Positions 8,896 through 18,754 of a DNA stretch of 20,165 bases are shown piece by piece. Below the pieces are notes generated by a model. That model had not been told where the DNA came from, searched no databases, and saw only the letters and a program-made list of their open reading frames with translations. Position numbers and translations under genes: made by a program. Numbering within the stretch: the stretch's first letter is position 1; every line of letters begins with the position of its first letter. Origin of the DNA: Chara braunii (Eukaryota > Streptophyta > Charophyceae > Charales > Characeae); NCBI GenBank assembly GCA_003427395.1, contig BFEA01000029.1:1704315-1724479 (forward strand). The letters are read 5' to 3'.

Positions 8896-9778
8896 CTAGG
8901 AATGTCGCGGGGGGGATCCGTTTTGCTGCGGACAGAATACGGCTCGGCTAGCTACTTTCCGAGCTAGATCGAATGTTCGGGTGGTTGCGGGGATCATTCG
9001 AAATTCTTCATTAGTCTCGCAACCGAACATTTCGACTAACAGTTCCCATTCTTTTTCATTAGGCATATCGTTCAGTTCTTCCTCGTAATCGCGTTCGTCG
9101 AACTCATCTTCCCACGCAAGGTGCTGTTTTTTATCATTGTTCGGGGGAGACTCTTCTGGGCCCGGGATCTGGATCATTCCTATCCGGACAATACTGGGAT
9201 TTTTCTTCGGCGATCAAGTAGAGATTCGTAGTGGCAGTGTTTGAGGTTTCCCCCCCGTATGCGTGAGGACGAGTTGTTTAGAATCAAAGTGTATTCGTGC
9301 TCCTACCGCCATCGCCCAGGGAAGTCCTAACAGTACCGAGTAAGAGTGTACGTCGATAACTAACGCGTTAACCAGCACGTGTACTCGGCCAACCTTGACC
9401 GTGACGATCTCAATGATCCCTACGATGTTCATGGATTCTTCATTGGCCGAGACACAGTTGTCCTTCGCAGGTAGGGGGAGGATCGAATTCAGTCGGCCCA
9501 TCTCTTCTGACTGTGTCTAGGGATATAACTACCGCGGATGATCCGGTGTCAATAAGCGCATCAAATGGTTGACCCCAAACCTCGTAATCACACTCGGCGC
9601 TTTTCCATAGGACCGATCGGACCCGCACAAAATGATCTCTCTCGGCGTAAGAAATGACGGCGATTCTTGCCGTGTCAGCTTCGATCGCAGGGGGAGGACT
9701 CGCCTCGTTCTCATCTTCTTTCTTCTTCTTTAGCATACGCTGAACGCGCTGGTAGGTAAAGCACTTTTGATTCTTCTG
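8896..9778 (-). pseudogene. pro: Retropepsin-type aspartic protease and acidic linker, frameshifted
   Basis: The first part shares the gag frame and contains the catalytic motif ALIDTGSS (DTG at 9550-9542). Near 9500 the frame shifts. The continuation (9501-9214) carries the second conserved protease element VLLGLPWAMA, matching the ILGxDW-like motif of Ty3 proteases, which process the gag-pol polyprotein. A TGA at 9214-9216 interrupts the same frame, which goes on to 8896 through a very acidic linker rich in Glu and Asp. A further frame change near the G-run at about 8905-8912 precedes RT. Confidence 0.85.
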
Positions 9779-11311
9779 TCATTGTTGCAGAAGCTTGTCA
9801 TTTGCAGCCTCAGATATGGTCAGCAGGTGTCCTACGGGGACCGACACTCGGATGTCTAGCTGTTTGAGTGTTTGTAGGACATCGATCTCTCCTGTTTGAA
9901 ACTGTGGTCCTGGCTTCGATGCACGCTCGACCCAATCGAGCTCGTCTTTAGCAGGTCGGATCACTCTGATCAGTCCTGCCAAATGAAGGTACTCGGCGGG
10001 ATCGACGACATCAGCGGCTTCGGAAGATGATCCCGATGTAGACGCGACAGGATCGGTTGAGGGTGGTTGATCGGCCACGAAGGGGGAAGCTTCCCTCGCG
10101 GCTTCCAATACTGTGGCCACCCGGCCTTGATTCAAGGTCACAGGCGTGGCTGCAGATGGAGGTTGATTGCGTTTTGGCTGGGGGCATTCTCGCGCGAAGT
10201 GTCCCGACTGCTTACAGTTGTAGCATTCGATCCTTCCTGCTGGATTAGCCATATGAAGGGGAGCGGGAAGAGGAGCTAGTCCCACTGCAGGAGGGGCGGT
10301 CCGCAGCGGGTACTGAGTGGAAACAGGGCGAGAAGGGTTGGAATTAGTCTTCATTAGTTTTGTCATGATCTGTTGCAACCGATCCATCTGAGAAGCCTAC
10401 ATCTGAAGCAGATTATTCACCCACTCAGACTGTTTGGTCGTAGCAGTATGAATCATCTGAGCCAGATGCATGTTGGTGATAGGTACCAATGCGGCGTCTT
10501 GAGTCATGATTGTGTTCACAGGCGCCGCTTCGGGAGGAAGAGGAGGTTTCGTGGGAGGTAGGGAGTGATACAGGGAGGGATCAGGGGCGGGGCCGTCCTG
10601 ATAGTTGTGATCAGGACGAGGGTAAAACCGTCCCACCGCTCTGAGCCATGACTGCCGCTTAGCGGCCACGTCTTGGATCGTGTCCGAAATGTCTTCTTCT
10701 CCCTGACTAGTATACTTACACATGTCCAACAGATCTAACTCAAGGGCTTTGGCTATAATGACGGACAGTTGGTTCGTCTTGGGAGGGACCTTTTTCTGCA
10801 GCTTCGTCTTCAACACAGGATTGCGGAGATGATCGATGAATAGATCTCAAGCAGCATTTTCTTCCCGTACCGATTTGTCTAAGGTGGTCTGAAATCGATC
10901 CACGAAGTCGGGTAACAGTTCGCCTGGTTCCTGTGGACGGGTCTTCAGTATGAACTATGCATCATCGTCACTGACCGCGTCAAATCCCGCTAGGAACGCT
11001 CTCTTAAAGGTGTCCCAATCTACCCATCGGTGCCTTCTGAACCAATCATGCGCAGTATTTCGGAGTAACGGGGTGATGACGCGGGGAAGGTCCTCGGCAT
11101 CATAACCTTGTGCTTGCACGGCTTCAAGCCATGCCTTCGGATGAGTGTAGTTGGGGTAGAATTGAAAGGTAGCGGGGATGCTTACCATCACCCGGGGAGG
11201 TGTTCCATTAACATCAGCCATGGGCATCTCTATTCGAGCCTCGACGGACCTCTGCCGAGGGACAGGAGGACTGCGGCGAATAAATTGTTTAGCTGATCTT
11301 CCTCTCGCCAT
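9779..11311 (-). pseudogene. gag: gag (capsid plus CCHC nucleocapsid), broken by stops
   Basis: One reading frame runs 11311-9779 with in-frame stops at 10955-10957, 10847-10849 and 10397-10399, ending with a TGA at 9779-9781. The first ATG is at 11311, about 35 bp beyond the PBS. The N-terminal part has the look of a Ty3/gypsy capsid domain (HPKAWLEAVQAQGY, then HDWFRR and WDTFKRAFLAGFD). The C-terminal part has a classical zinc knuckle CYNCKQSGHFAREC (C-x2-C-x4-H-x4-C, about 10225-10184), which binds RNA. Proline-rich linkers flank the knuckle. The frame continues past 9779 into protease, so gag and protease were probably one frame and the TGA may be a mutation. Each stop can be reached from a Gln, Arg or Trp codon by one transition. 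Confidence 0.9.
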
Positions 11312-11345
11312 CTCATCTTACTATCGTCAGAACCGACACGTGTCA

Positions 11346-11357
11346 ACTCCGATACCA
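11346..11357 (-). promoter_or_regulatory. Primer binding site resembling tRNA-iMet
   Basis: In element sense this reads TGGTATCGGAGT. The usual plant Ty3/gypsy site complementary to the initiator-Met tRNA 3' end is TGGTATCAGAGC, so 10 of the first 11 bases agree. It starts one base inside the end of the 5' LTR and precedes gag by about 35 bp, which is where a PBS must be. It would prime minus-strand cDNA synthesis. The match beyond base 12 is lost. Confidence 0.65.
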
Positions 11358-12238
11358 GCCTCACGCTCTGAGCTGTCTTCCGTTCAGAGTGTTTTCGATT
11401 GCGGAAGGGGGCCCTGGACAGACAACAAAATGGGGTGTGCCAAGGATTTTTGGAAATTGAGTACGGGGATACGGACATAACCGAAATCCCCCGTGTTGGT
11501 CCGACTTAGTAAGAGGGGAGGGTCCGTCATTACGCGGATATCTTAGGGAGAAAAGGGCACGCGCGGGACGTTCGACGCGAGAAATTCAATCCAAAAAATG
11601 TCGTTGAACGTCCCAGCGAGTCATTGCCCTTCGCTTAGTGTGAAAGGGGGCGGGTACACTTCTACTGTCTCGTTTTCGGATCAGGTCCCGACGCCGCTCA
11701 TAATCGGCTCATTGCACAACTCAGAATCTGACGTGGAGGGTCTCAATCATACAGCTCATTCTTTGTGTTCGTCTTCACGCCGTACGCAGTAGTGGAAACC
11801 CTTGGATTGGTAACGCTCGAGGCGACATTGCCGCGACAACAATCGCTACACAGAGTGTTGGGCCAATGGGGCGCCATTGTCGTCCAAATCAACTCGTTAA
11901 ATGGTAATAACAGTGAATAAGGTGGAAAATGCGTATCAATAATGACAAAGTCTGCTCCGACAAATCCTGAGCACCGAGTTTCAGGAGGGAAATGATATCG
12001 GCCGCCGATCTTGGCGACGACTTCTCTTACGTCTCACTCGCATACACGTGTCCTATTCTCGTTGTACAGGAAGGGACGTGGCGGGAGTACGGGAGTCTGG
12101 CGCCCAGTCGGATTGGGGCCTTCAGTCCACATTGCAAATCAATCAATAATCGTTCATCCTTAATCACGTTCATCGATCGGGTTTTGTCTTTATCTATCTG
12201 AAACATGCAAAGCAAAGTAGGAACATCTTTCGTTTCTC

Positions 12239-12276
12239 AGAGAGAGAGAGAAAAAAAAAAAAAGAGAGAGAGAGAG
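12239..12276. repeat. GA / poly-A microsatellite in the 5' LTR
   Basis: This is the counterpart of the left tract, with fewer leading AG units and a longer run of A (about 13). Confidence 0.9.
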
Positions 12277-12867
12277 CTTGCAATAGTTTATGGTTTCGCC
12301 CAGAAAGTTTCATACAGTGATCGAAGGGCGGTACCTACATCAAGTGGGACATAGCTAGTGATCCACGTATGCAGGTCATACGTGGCGCCCTACTTCCTTT
12401 CGAGAGGGCAAATCGCTTTCCGGGTTTGTGAAACGAGGGCAAGCCGCAGAAGGTACGGGGAACGTATTCTGGAGTGAAGACCTGCTCGGAATCACATCAT
12501 CATCAGATCTAAACGCTCTTGCATTCTCCAACAAAATCCCAACAATATTGTTCTAACCAACAACCCAATCTCAACCCACGCGTCATAGCCCTTAAGCCAA
12601 ATCAAAGACCAAATTATCAATGACAAAGCATTCGAAAGGTGCAAAAATGGCAGCCATATATTGTCAAGTGTTCCATGTGCTATACACCCCTGCCCCGTTA
12701 TTCCGAGTCTAATCGAAGCGCCCACCCATCAGGCAACCATTCTCAAACATGCATAATCATTCACATTAGAAGATGAGCGAGCGAAATTAACTCCATAGAG
12801 AACTTGAAAAATCACTCAGAAGTCCGGAGATGAAAGAGTTTCCGGCTTAACTGCCACAAAGTTGCAC

Positions 12868-13143
12868 TCATACCAAGGAATAGGACAGAGACAAAGAGGC
12901 GCATCCGTCGTAAAGTTCCACCATGGCCCCGGGCCATTTATCCATCCAACTCATGTCACTCCTCATACCTGCACCGACGGTCATGGCCGTCGCCTGCCAG
13001 CTGCCACCATCGTGATCGTCACCCCGCCGACTTAGTTTTTGCGCGGGCTTGCCCCGATCCCACAGTCCGTCGTGGCGATCAGGCGCACAGCCAGCCAGTC
13101 TACAGTCAGCCCGTCGGGACTTTTCGACTAGCATCATACGCAC
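12868..13143 (-). other. Possible leader ORF just after the 5' LTR promoter
   Basis: A 91-codon frame (first ATG at 13137, a GTG two codons earlier) begins about 50 bp downstream of the predicted transcription start and ends at 12868. The left LTR holds the same frame at 1725-2000. The five base differences between copies give three replacement and two silent changes, so there is no sign of protein constraint. The composition is Arg/Asp/Gly-rich and unrecognised. It could be an upstream ORF affecting gag translation, or a chance frame kept open by high LTR identity. Confidence 0.25.
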
Positions 13144-13213
13144 ACCATCTAGCCACTGCTTCCCGGAAGCTAGCTGACGAGTTGAGAGAGAGCTTTGCGG
13201 ATGCGCCGGCGGA

Positions 13214-13223
13214 ATTTATAGTT
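13214..13223 (-). promoter_or_regulatory. TATA box of the 5' LTR promoter
   Basis: In element sense the sequence is AACTATAAAT, directly preceded by a pyrimidine-rich stretch of about 60 bases of the Y-patch type common in plant promoters. An inverted CCAAT box lies about 120 bp upstream (equivalent to 2197-2201 in the left LTR). Transcription would start about 25-30 bp downstream, near 13188 in a CTCTCTCAACTC context. U3 would then be about 920 bp and R plus U5 about 1.8 kb. The box lies in the block with no differences between the two LTRs. Confidence 0.6.
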
Positions 13224-14069
13224 GCGAGAAGGGAGAGAGATGCGGGGAAAGATGAAGAGTAGGGTAGAGGAGGGTAAGGGAGGGCTTGAGGGTAATCGCC
13301 CGTTGAAAGCCATATTGATCCCACACAAGCCGATCTCAGCCAATCAGATTCGCCGCGCAGTAGGAATCTCCTCTTATACGGCGCTTCTCCTTGGCTAGAT
13401 GGAAAGGGAGGATCGACCAGGTTTTCGAGCGCAAGTTTTAGAGCGGGAAGAAGAAGAGTGCGAAGGATAGTGCAAAACGGGTCCAAGATTCAGATGATCA
13501 AGGAAGAGAAAAAGGGCGCGCGTGGGGAAGGTGGGAGAAAACCAGTTGTAGGGGGAGGGAGCGAGAAAGCATATGTGGGCGAGGGAAGGCGTTGAAAGGA
13601 GCGCGAGAAGGAAGGAGGAGAGAGTTCGCTTGCATGGTGCCGGACAGCAAAAGAAGAATGGGCACCGAAACACTTGCACGTTTTCCCAGTCCCACGCTAA
13701 TTCAAAAATTGAAATCACCATGTCCGCACGAAAAGTAAACGCAGGAAGAAAGAGAAGGTCATACGCCCATCCCTATTCCTACAAAATTCCCAAAGTTTTC
13801 CATGTTGAGGCCGAGAACATTCGTGCGTGAAAGGACACGCCGCGTTCCGTTAATTTCGGAATTTGTAACTGTCGAGCCAAATTCCGAGCGTGCTCACTAA
13901 GGCGCGCGTAATTCCTATGCATTTCTATAATATAAAAAAAAAAGACGGAATTTCAAAAACTCCTAGCGCTGACAAACGAGGTACCTTTAATCGAACAAAA
14001 ACAGAGGGGAGGTTCTCGGGGGCCGAACAAGACCCATGTAGATGCAGAGAAAACACGGGAAGGAAAGGG

Positions 14070-14100
14070 GGCTGAAAGATGGCGCAGGTCCGAAAGCTGG
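14070..14100. repeat. 18-bp tandem repeat at the U3 end of the 5' LTR
   Basis: Two units (GGCTGAAAG... and GGTCCGAAAG...) correspond to the three units in the left LTR, so one unit was gained or lost since insertion. Confidence 0.8.
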
Positions 14101-14109
14101 TTCGTCACA

Positions 14110-14285
14110 ACCCAGGCTAGGCAGAGAGACCTACCCCCCTGCTCAACCCTGGTTGAAGCAGACGCTGTGCAAGCCCGATTGCATGGGGACTTCGGGAGCT
14201 AGGTATGAACATGTTACTACAGGTTTTCATGAGGGTGCACAGTGTTACGTTGTATTCCTACTATTGTGTTTTTTTTTTTGATGGC
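14110..14285. other. Right flank of the LTR element, no feature
   Basis: I see no gene. The sequence ends in a T-run (about 14270-14279) placed inside what would be the leading edge of the first tandem-repeat unit (CTATTGTGTT...GATGG, intact at 14470-14484). The first five bases after the LTR (ACCCA) do not match the bases left of the element, so no target-site duplication is visible. Confidence 0.5.
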
Positions 14286-14810
14286 AGAGAGTTGGGGATC
14301 CCTCGTTCCCTCGTATATCCCTGGAGCCCGTTCCGGCCCCGCTGTAAGGTGCAGTATCTCCTGACACCCCCGACATCCCGTACTAAGGAACTGCTATGCC
14401 AGCCTCAACCCTAGTACGCTACGTGCTAGGAGGATAGCCAACCCCGAGTCCTATGTGTCTTGGAGTGTTCTATTGTGTTGATGGTAGAGAGTTGGGAATC
14501 CTCTATTCCATCGTATATGCCTGGAGCCCGCTTCGGCCCCGCGGTAAGGTGCAGTATCTCCTGACACCCCCGACATCCCGTACTAAGCCTCAAGCCCTAA
14601 GCTACATACTAAGAGGATAGCCAACCCTAGGTCGTGAATCATGGACTGCATCATGGACTGTGTGTATTGACCCTTGGAGAATCGTTGATAGTGACAGTAG
14701 AGAGTTGGGGATCCTTTGTTCCATCGTATATCCCTGGAGCCCGTTCCGGCCCCGCGGTAAGGTGCAGTATCTCCTACACCCTCGACATCCCATACTAAGG
14801 AACTGCTATG
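14286..14810. repeat. Three tandem copies of a ~200-213 bp unit
   Basis: The unit core AGAGAGTTGGG starts at 14286, 14486 and 14699, giving periods of 200 and 213 bp. Each unit runs through CTGGAGCCCG, GGCCCCGC, GTAAGGTGCAGTATCTCCT and CGACATCCC to TACTAAG over about 110 bp with few differences. The spacers also share GAGGATAGCCAACCC in units 1 and 2. Units 1 and 3 share the extra GAACTGCTATGCC. Unit 3 ends where the LTR relic begins. No coding potential is evident in either strand. Confidence 0.88.
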
Positions 14811-14814
14811 CCTC

Positions 14815-15255
14815 TGATGCGCAACCTCACGCCCCCGCTCAGCATTCCGTACTGGGTCTGTCGATCAGAGTAGTAGTGGGGGGGGGGGGCGTGGCCGAGG
14901 ATTTTTGGCCGTGGGGGTTGAGCCACCCAGGCGAAACGGGGGTCTCTAGTTTCAGGTCGAGGGTTGCCTTGGTGGGAGTCGAGGGCAAAGGATGGGGGAG
15001 GCACCCCGTCCTGTTCGACCGCTGAGGAAAAGGTGAAGAAGACAAAAACGCACGGAAATGGGGGAGCAGAGAGGAAAATGGTGAGGAACGGGAGTTTCCG
15101 TTCCTCACGGTGCTTGGTTCGCGCGGACAATGGGGGCGGTCGATTCTGACTCCTCAGGCCTCGTCGTCAGGTTCGTCAAAACCGCTTGGGCATCCTGGCG
15201 TGGGACTTCCGACGACGGGGTGCGTCGCGGGAACCAACGTCCGAAAGCTGGCCGG
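14815..15255 (-). repeat. Small diverged LTR relic related to the long LTR
   Basis: The first 20 bases (TGATGCGCAACCTCACGCCC) are identical to 225-244 at the outer edge of the left LTR. About 80 bp further on, GGCCGAGGATTTTTGG parallels TGCCAAGGATTTTTGG of the long LTR. At 15239-15251 GTCCGAAAGCTGG matches the other LTR end (2960-2972) in the same order and orientation. The interior between these anchors is unrelated or very diverged, and only about 440 bp long versus 2.75 kb. I infer a solo LTR, or a remnant of one, from a related family; chance similarity of the second end is possible. Confidence 0.45.
15080..15107. repeat. Hairpin-forming inverted repeat
   Basis: GTGAGGAACGG (15080-15090) and CCGTTCCTCAC (15097-15107) form an 11-bp perfect stem with a 6-nt loop. 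It lies inside the LTR relic. No following T-run suggests a terminator, and no function is evident. Confidence 0.8.
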
Positions 15256-15710
15256 GAGTGCGCCCGCGTTTTTTTAATTTTCCTTTTTTTCTTAAAAGCC
15301 CGGTTTGGTGTAGAGGCCGGATTTCTAGACTTACGCGAGTTACCTTCGGCACTCGGCCATGGGGATGAGGCCCCCCCTATTCCTATGGGATTCCCTCCTC
15401 ACCTTCCACTCGCATATTTCTCACCCGCGGCCTGGGGCCCAAGCCCGACTTGGTACCCAAATTCTCAATTGCTGACCGTAAATTACAATGATCAGTGGCC
15501 AGAAATGAAGAATCGAGGGAAGTGGGACTTAGCCCCGGGGTCATTGTTGACTGGTACGTTAACATTGTTAGTTACTGTGAAAATTTGGTTGTACGCAGCC
15601 ATCTTTTAGGGTTAGATGCATTGCTCGTAGTGTTCTGGATCTGGAAACACGAAAGGAGGAGCAAAAATACAGATGAAAGCATAAGCACACATAAGCAAGC
15701 CTTACAGTAA
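15256..15710. other. No recognisable feature; possible LINE 5' region
   Basis: A T-rich patch (15271-15294) is followed by mixed sequence without a convincing gene. It directly precedes the LINE open frame, so part of it may be LINE 5' UTR or upstream coding sequence. No ORF1-type nucleic-acid-binding motif (CCHC or RRM) was seen here. Confidence 0.4.
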
Positions 15711-16770
15711 TGTCACACGAATGTTGGGCACTACAGGCACAAGGGCACAGGGCAGACGGGGCAGGAAGGAACCCAGCACTCGGCGCGGTCGCAGTGGGGG
15801 GACCACCCAACCTGCCCCAGCCCTCCACGTCCTCCACCACCGCTCCGCCACCAGCCTATGTGGGCAAAAAAACTGGCGGAGGCTGACCTGGACATCAGAT
15901 CCGTAAACGTGAATGGCTTGGCGCAACCGAACGAGCAAAAAAGGGCAGCCCTTTGGAGCCTCATAACAAGAGACGTGAACGGTAAGTGGCCGGATGCCAT
16001 AGGGTTGCAAGAAACCCACCTAACAAACTCTAACCACCACCAAGCCCGGGCACGTCAAGTGTGGCCACACCTGGCTTTCGCGGCACCGGCCAGATCAGAA
16101 GCATCCACGGGGTTGGCTATTTGGCTCCCCCCATCCTCGAGTCTACACCCTGTACATGCACAATGGGATCAGGAGGAAGGCAGGTGGGTAAGCCTCCAAG
16201 CGACGCTAGGTACAGACGAAATATGTCTGGTCTGTGTTTATGCATCCAACGAACCAACAAAGAGAGTGAACTTCTTTGAAAATCTGCACAATTGTCTGCC
16301 AAGGGACATACCCATCATCATGATGAGGGATTTCAACACAACATTGGACCCCGATCTGGACAGGAGATCTGCATCCTACTCGCCATCTTACCAACAACTG
16401 ATTAGGGTACAGGGCCTAGACAGCTTAGCGTTGGATCACATGATGACAAGTCTGGATTTGTTGGACTCATAGAAACACCCTCACTCGACAAAAAAAACTT
16501 ATACATGTGTATGATGTGTACGGTCGAAGGGAGAGGCTGGCATATCCAACTCACGGATAGACCTTGGCCTTGTGTCGAAGGATCTTTCCGGCTTGCTCAT
16601 AATGGTAGATATCCTCCCCTTCTCTCCTTGTAAGTCCTTTGACCACCGCATGATAGCCCTGGGTCTCTCCTTTCACACTCATGTGTTAAAAGGCCCGTTT
16701 TTTTTCAAATTCAACTCTTCCCTTCTGAAATCATCGACTTTGGACAAACAGGTGAGAGAGTTCCGGGAAT
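15711..16770 (+). pseudogene. LINE ORF2: APE-like (EEP) endonuclease domain
   Basis: One frame, open from 15711 (first ATG 15858), carries the endonuclease landmarks in order: SVNVNGL, LQETHL with the metal-binding Glu, VYASNEP, RDFNTTLDP, SRIDLGLVS and SFDHRMI. The domain nicks target DNA to prime reverse transcription. The residue before DFN is Arg (MMRDFN), where family members normally have Gly. Stops at 16470-16472 (TAG) and 16512-16514 (TGA) interrupt the frame, and it resumes each time in the same frame, so these are point changes. A proline-rich segment (about 15780-15860) precedes the domain. The frame changes near 16765, before the RT part. Confidence 0.9.
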
Positions 16771-18754
16771 TTGGGGTTATTGGTCAGCAAATAAACCGAA
16801 GGAAGGATCAATAGTGCAACGGTTCAATAACGGAGTGGCACAGCTTAGAGAGAGAGCCAAGAAACCCTCCATAAAAATAGCCAGGCACAGGAAGGCAGCT
16901 CTAGACAATTTGATCCTTCAATTAGAAGAATGGGACAAACACCTGATGAATAACCCCTTAGACCAACCCACCTTCCAGGCGCTTCAAAGAGCGCGAACCA
17001 CACTACAAGAACACTTGGACGCCCAAGCTCAGAAGTGGCGGATACAAGCTAGAATAAACAAGGAGGCTTCTGAAGGAATGATGACTAAAACTTGTTTTCA
17101 AAAAGCAAAAACAAAAAGTATACAAAACTCAGTATCATCCCTCAAACACCCCTCCGACAGGACCCAGGCCGTGGCCACAAACACTTACCAGATCGTGGAT
17201 TCTGCCTCCACCTACTACAAGCACTTGTTCACCTCCAAAACGAGGCAAACACATCCACAAGCTCTGGAGGAAGCAAGGAACACATTGATGGACGCATTGG
17301 CAGCAATGATGTCGACTGAACAAAGAAACCAACTGGACACACCCCTATCTCACCTCGACTTGCTCCGAGCTCTGCAGGATATGGATGACGAAAAGACGTC
17401 GGTCCTGGATACATTTCCCAAGGAATTCTGGCTCCATTTTTGGGACGTCTTCTCACATGATTTCACCGCCTATGTTAATGCAGTTTTCCACCAAGAAACC
17501 TTTGGAGACATGATAGGTCAAGGGGTGACAACAGTGTTACACAAGAAAGGAGATCGGGAGGAGATTCGCAATTACCGTTCAATCACCCTCCTGCAAGTAC
17601 CATACAAAATCGTTGCCAAAGCATTGGCAAATAGGCTGCTTCCCCTATTACCTCACCTCATACACCCAGACCAGTCCGGATTTATGCCACACCGAAACAT
17701 CCAGGACAACATCATGTTTGTGAATGAGAATATCATATACGCACGACAGAGGAACGCTGAAGCGACAATATTGTTCATCGATTTTGAAAAAGCATATGAC
17801 CACGTGGACTGGGACTTCTTGGATCTCTACTTAACTAAAATGCAATTCGGACCGTTCAAGATTCTGCAAATGGGTTAGCATCTTGCACAGGATGGCCACA
17901 ACAAACATCTCACTCAATGGTCATTTGGTGCCGCCTTTTCGCCTCTAGCGATCAGTCAGATAAGGAGACCCTATTTCACCTATGCTATTTGTCCTTGTGA
18001 TGGAAGCCTTGGCGGCGATGATCAGAGCTAACCCGGCCATCCAAAAAATAGATCTGCATGAAACCCCACACCATCTCATTCCTGCGACCTCTCTATTTGC
18101 GGATGATCTCACGATGCTGTTGAGAGTCAATGCCCAAAGCTTCCATGCGTTTACACATACTATACGTCTCTTTGAGATTGCAGCAGACATGAGAGTGAAC
18201 TGGGGGACCAAAACGGAGGGTTGGCGGCTGGACCCCATGCAGGTCCCCCCCCCGACAGATCCTCTGTGGCATAGAGGGACAAAGAAACAACAATCAGAGT
18301 GTTCGGAGTGAGACTCTCGGTTGTGGGCCCCCCACCCGACCATGGGGACAAACTGGTGGACATAGCTATTCAACGAATGGCAAGATGGGATGCAAAACCC
18401 ACCTCGCTGGTGGGCCGAGTCCTGGCAATAAACAATGTTATTTTTGCGTCTATTTGGTATAAGGTGGCATTCTGGCCCCTTACCACTAAGCAACTCACAA
18501 AAATCAAACAGGCAGCGACATCCTACTTATGGAAAAATTATCACAAGGATGCCAAATGCATTAAACGGGTCTCATGGGATGTCATAGCCAGCCCTAGGAA
18601 TGTCGGGGGACTAGGGGTTATTGATCTGGCACGGGAGATTACGACACTTATTTTCAAATATCTCATCCGCCTCCTTATGGCCAACGATATTCCATGGGCT
18701 CCATATCTCCTCATTCAGATTTCCTGCCTGGCACCCCCCTCAACCCAAAATTGA
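16771..18754 (+). pseudogene. LINE ORF2: reverse transcriptase domain
   Basis: The frame open from about 16772 to 17878 contains a helical, Gln/Lys-rich linker, then RT motifs: TVLHKKGDREEIRNYRSITL, KALANRLLPLLP, HPDQSGFMPHR and motif A FIDFEKAYDHVDW (Asp at about 17780). At about 17876 the frame changes. Motif B-like SILHRMATT...RSVR-GDPISPM follows with stops at 17946-17948 and 17961-17963, then the catalytic LFADDLTML (FADD at 18096-18107). A third frame, entered near the C9 run at 18245-18253, gives the thumb region (RVLAINNVIFASIWY, SYLWKNYH, NVGGLGVIDLARE). The enzyme makes cDNA directly at the nicked target. The catalytic Asp residues are present, but the protein is broken. Confidence 0.92.

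Larger units (their letters stand above)
235..14109 (-). mobile_element. Ty3/gypsy LTR retrotransposon, decayed, with very long LTRs
   Basis: Two direct repeats of about 2.75 kb flank an internal region of about 8.4 kb. On the minus strand that region encodes gag, protease, RT, RNase H and integrase in this order. Integrase after RNase H is the Ty3/gypsy arrangement. A primer-binding-site-like sequence abuts the right LTR and gag starts about 50 bp beyond it, so the right LTR is the 5' LTR. Two additions are unusual: a PHD-type zinc finger between RNase H and integrase, and an unrecognised open frame between pol and the 3' LTR. No clear target-site duplication and no purine tract next to the 3' LTR were seen. 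Many stops and frameshifts show that this copy cannot move by itself. Confidence 0.93.
11359..14109 (-). repeat. 5' LTR (right copy)
   Basis: This is the direct repeat of 235-2981 and ends at ...TTCGTCACA on the plus strand (TGTGACGAA in element sense). It lies upstream of gag in element orientation, so its TATA box at 13214-13223 would have driven the genomic transcript. Relative to the left copy it carries a short duplicated stretch near 11696-11713 (CGCTCAT / CGGCTCAT) and one fewer 18-bp unit near 14070-14100. The inner boundary is placed where copy identity starts, one base from the primer binding site. Confidence 0.92.

Noticed and set aside
14286-14810. CRISPR-like array
   Set aside because: There are only three units of about 200 bp with diverging spacers in a eukaryotic transposon context; this is a tandem repeat.
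15080-15107. Rho-independent terminator
   Set aside because: The stem-loop is not followed by a T-run and the context is not bacterial.
15130-15609. Plus-strand 159-codon ORF upstream of the LINE
   Set aside because: Its first part overlaps the LTR relic and the T-rich patch, and it has no recognisable domain; it is most likely a chance frame.
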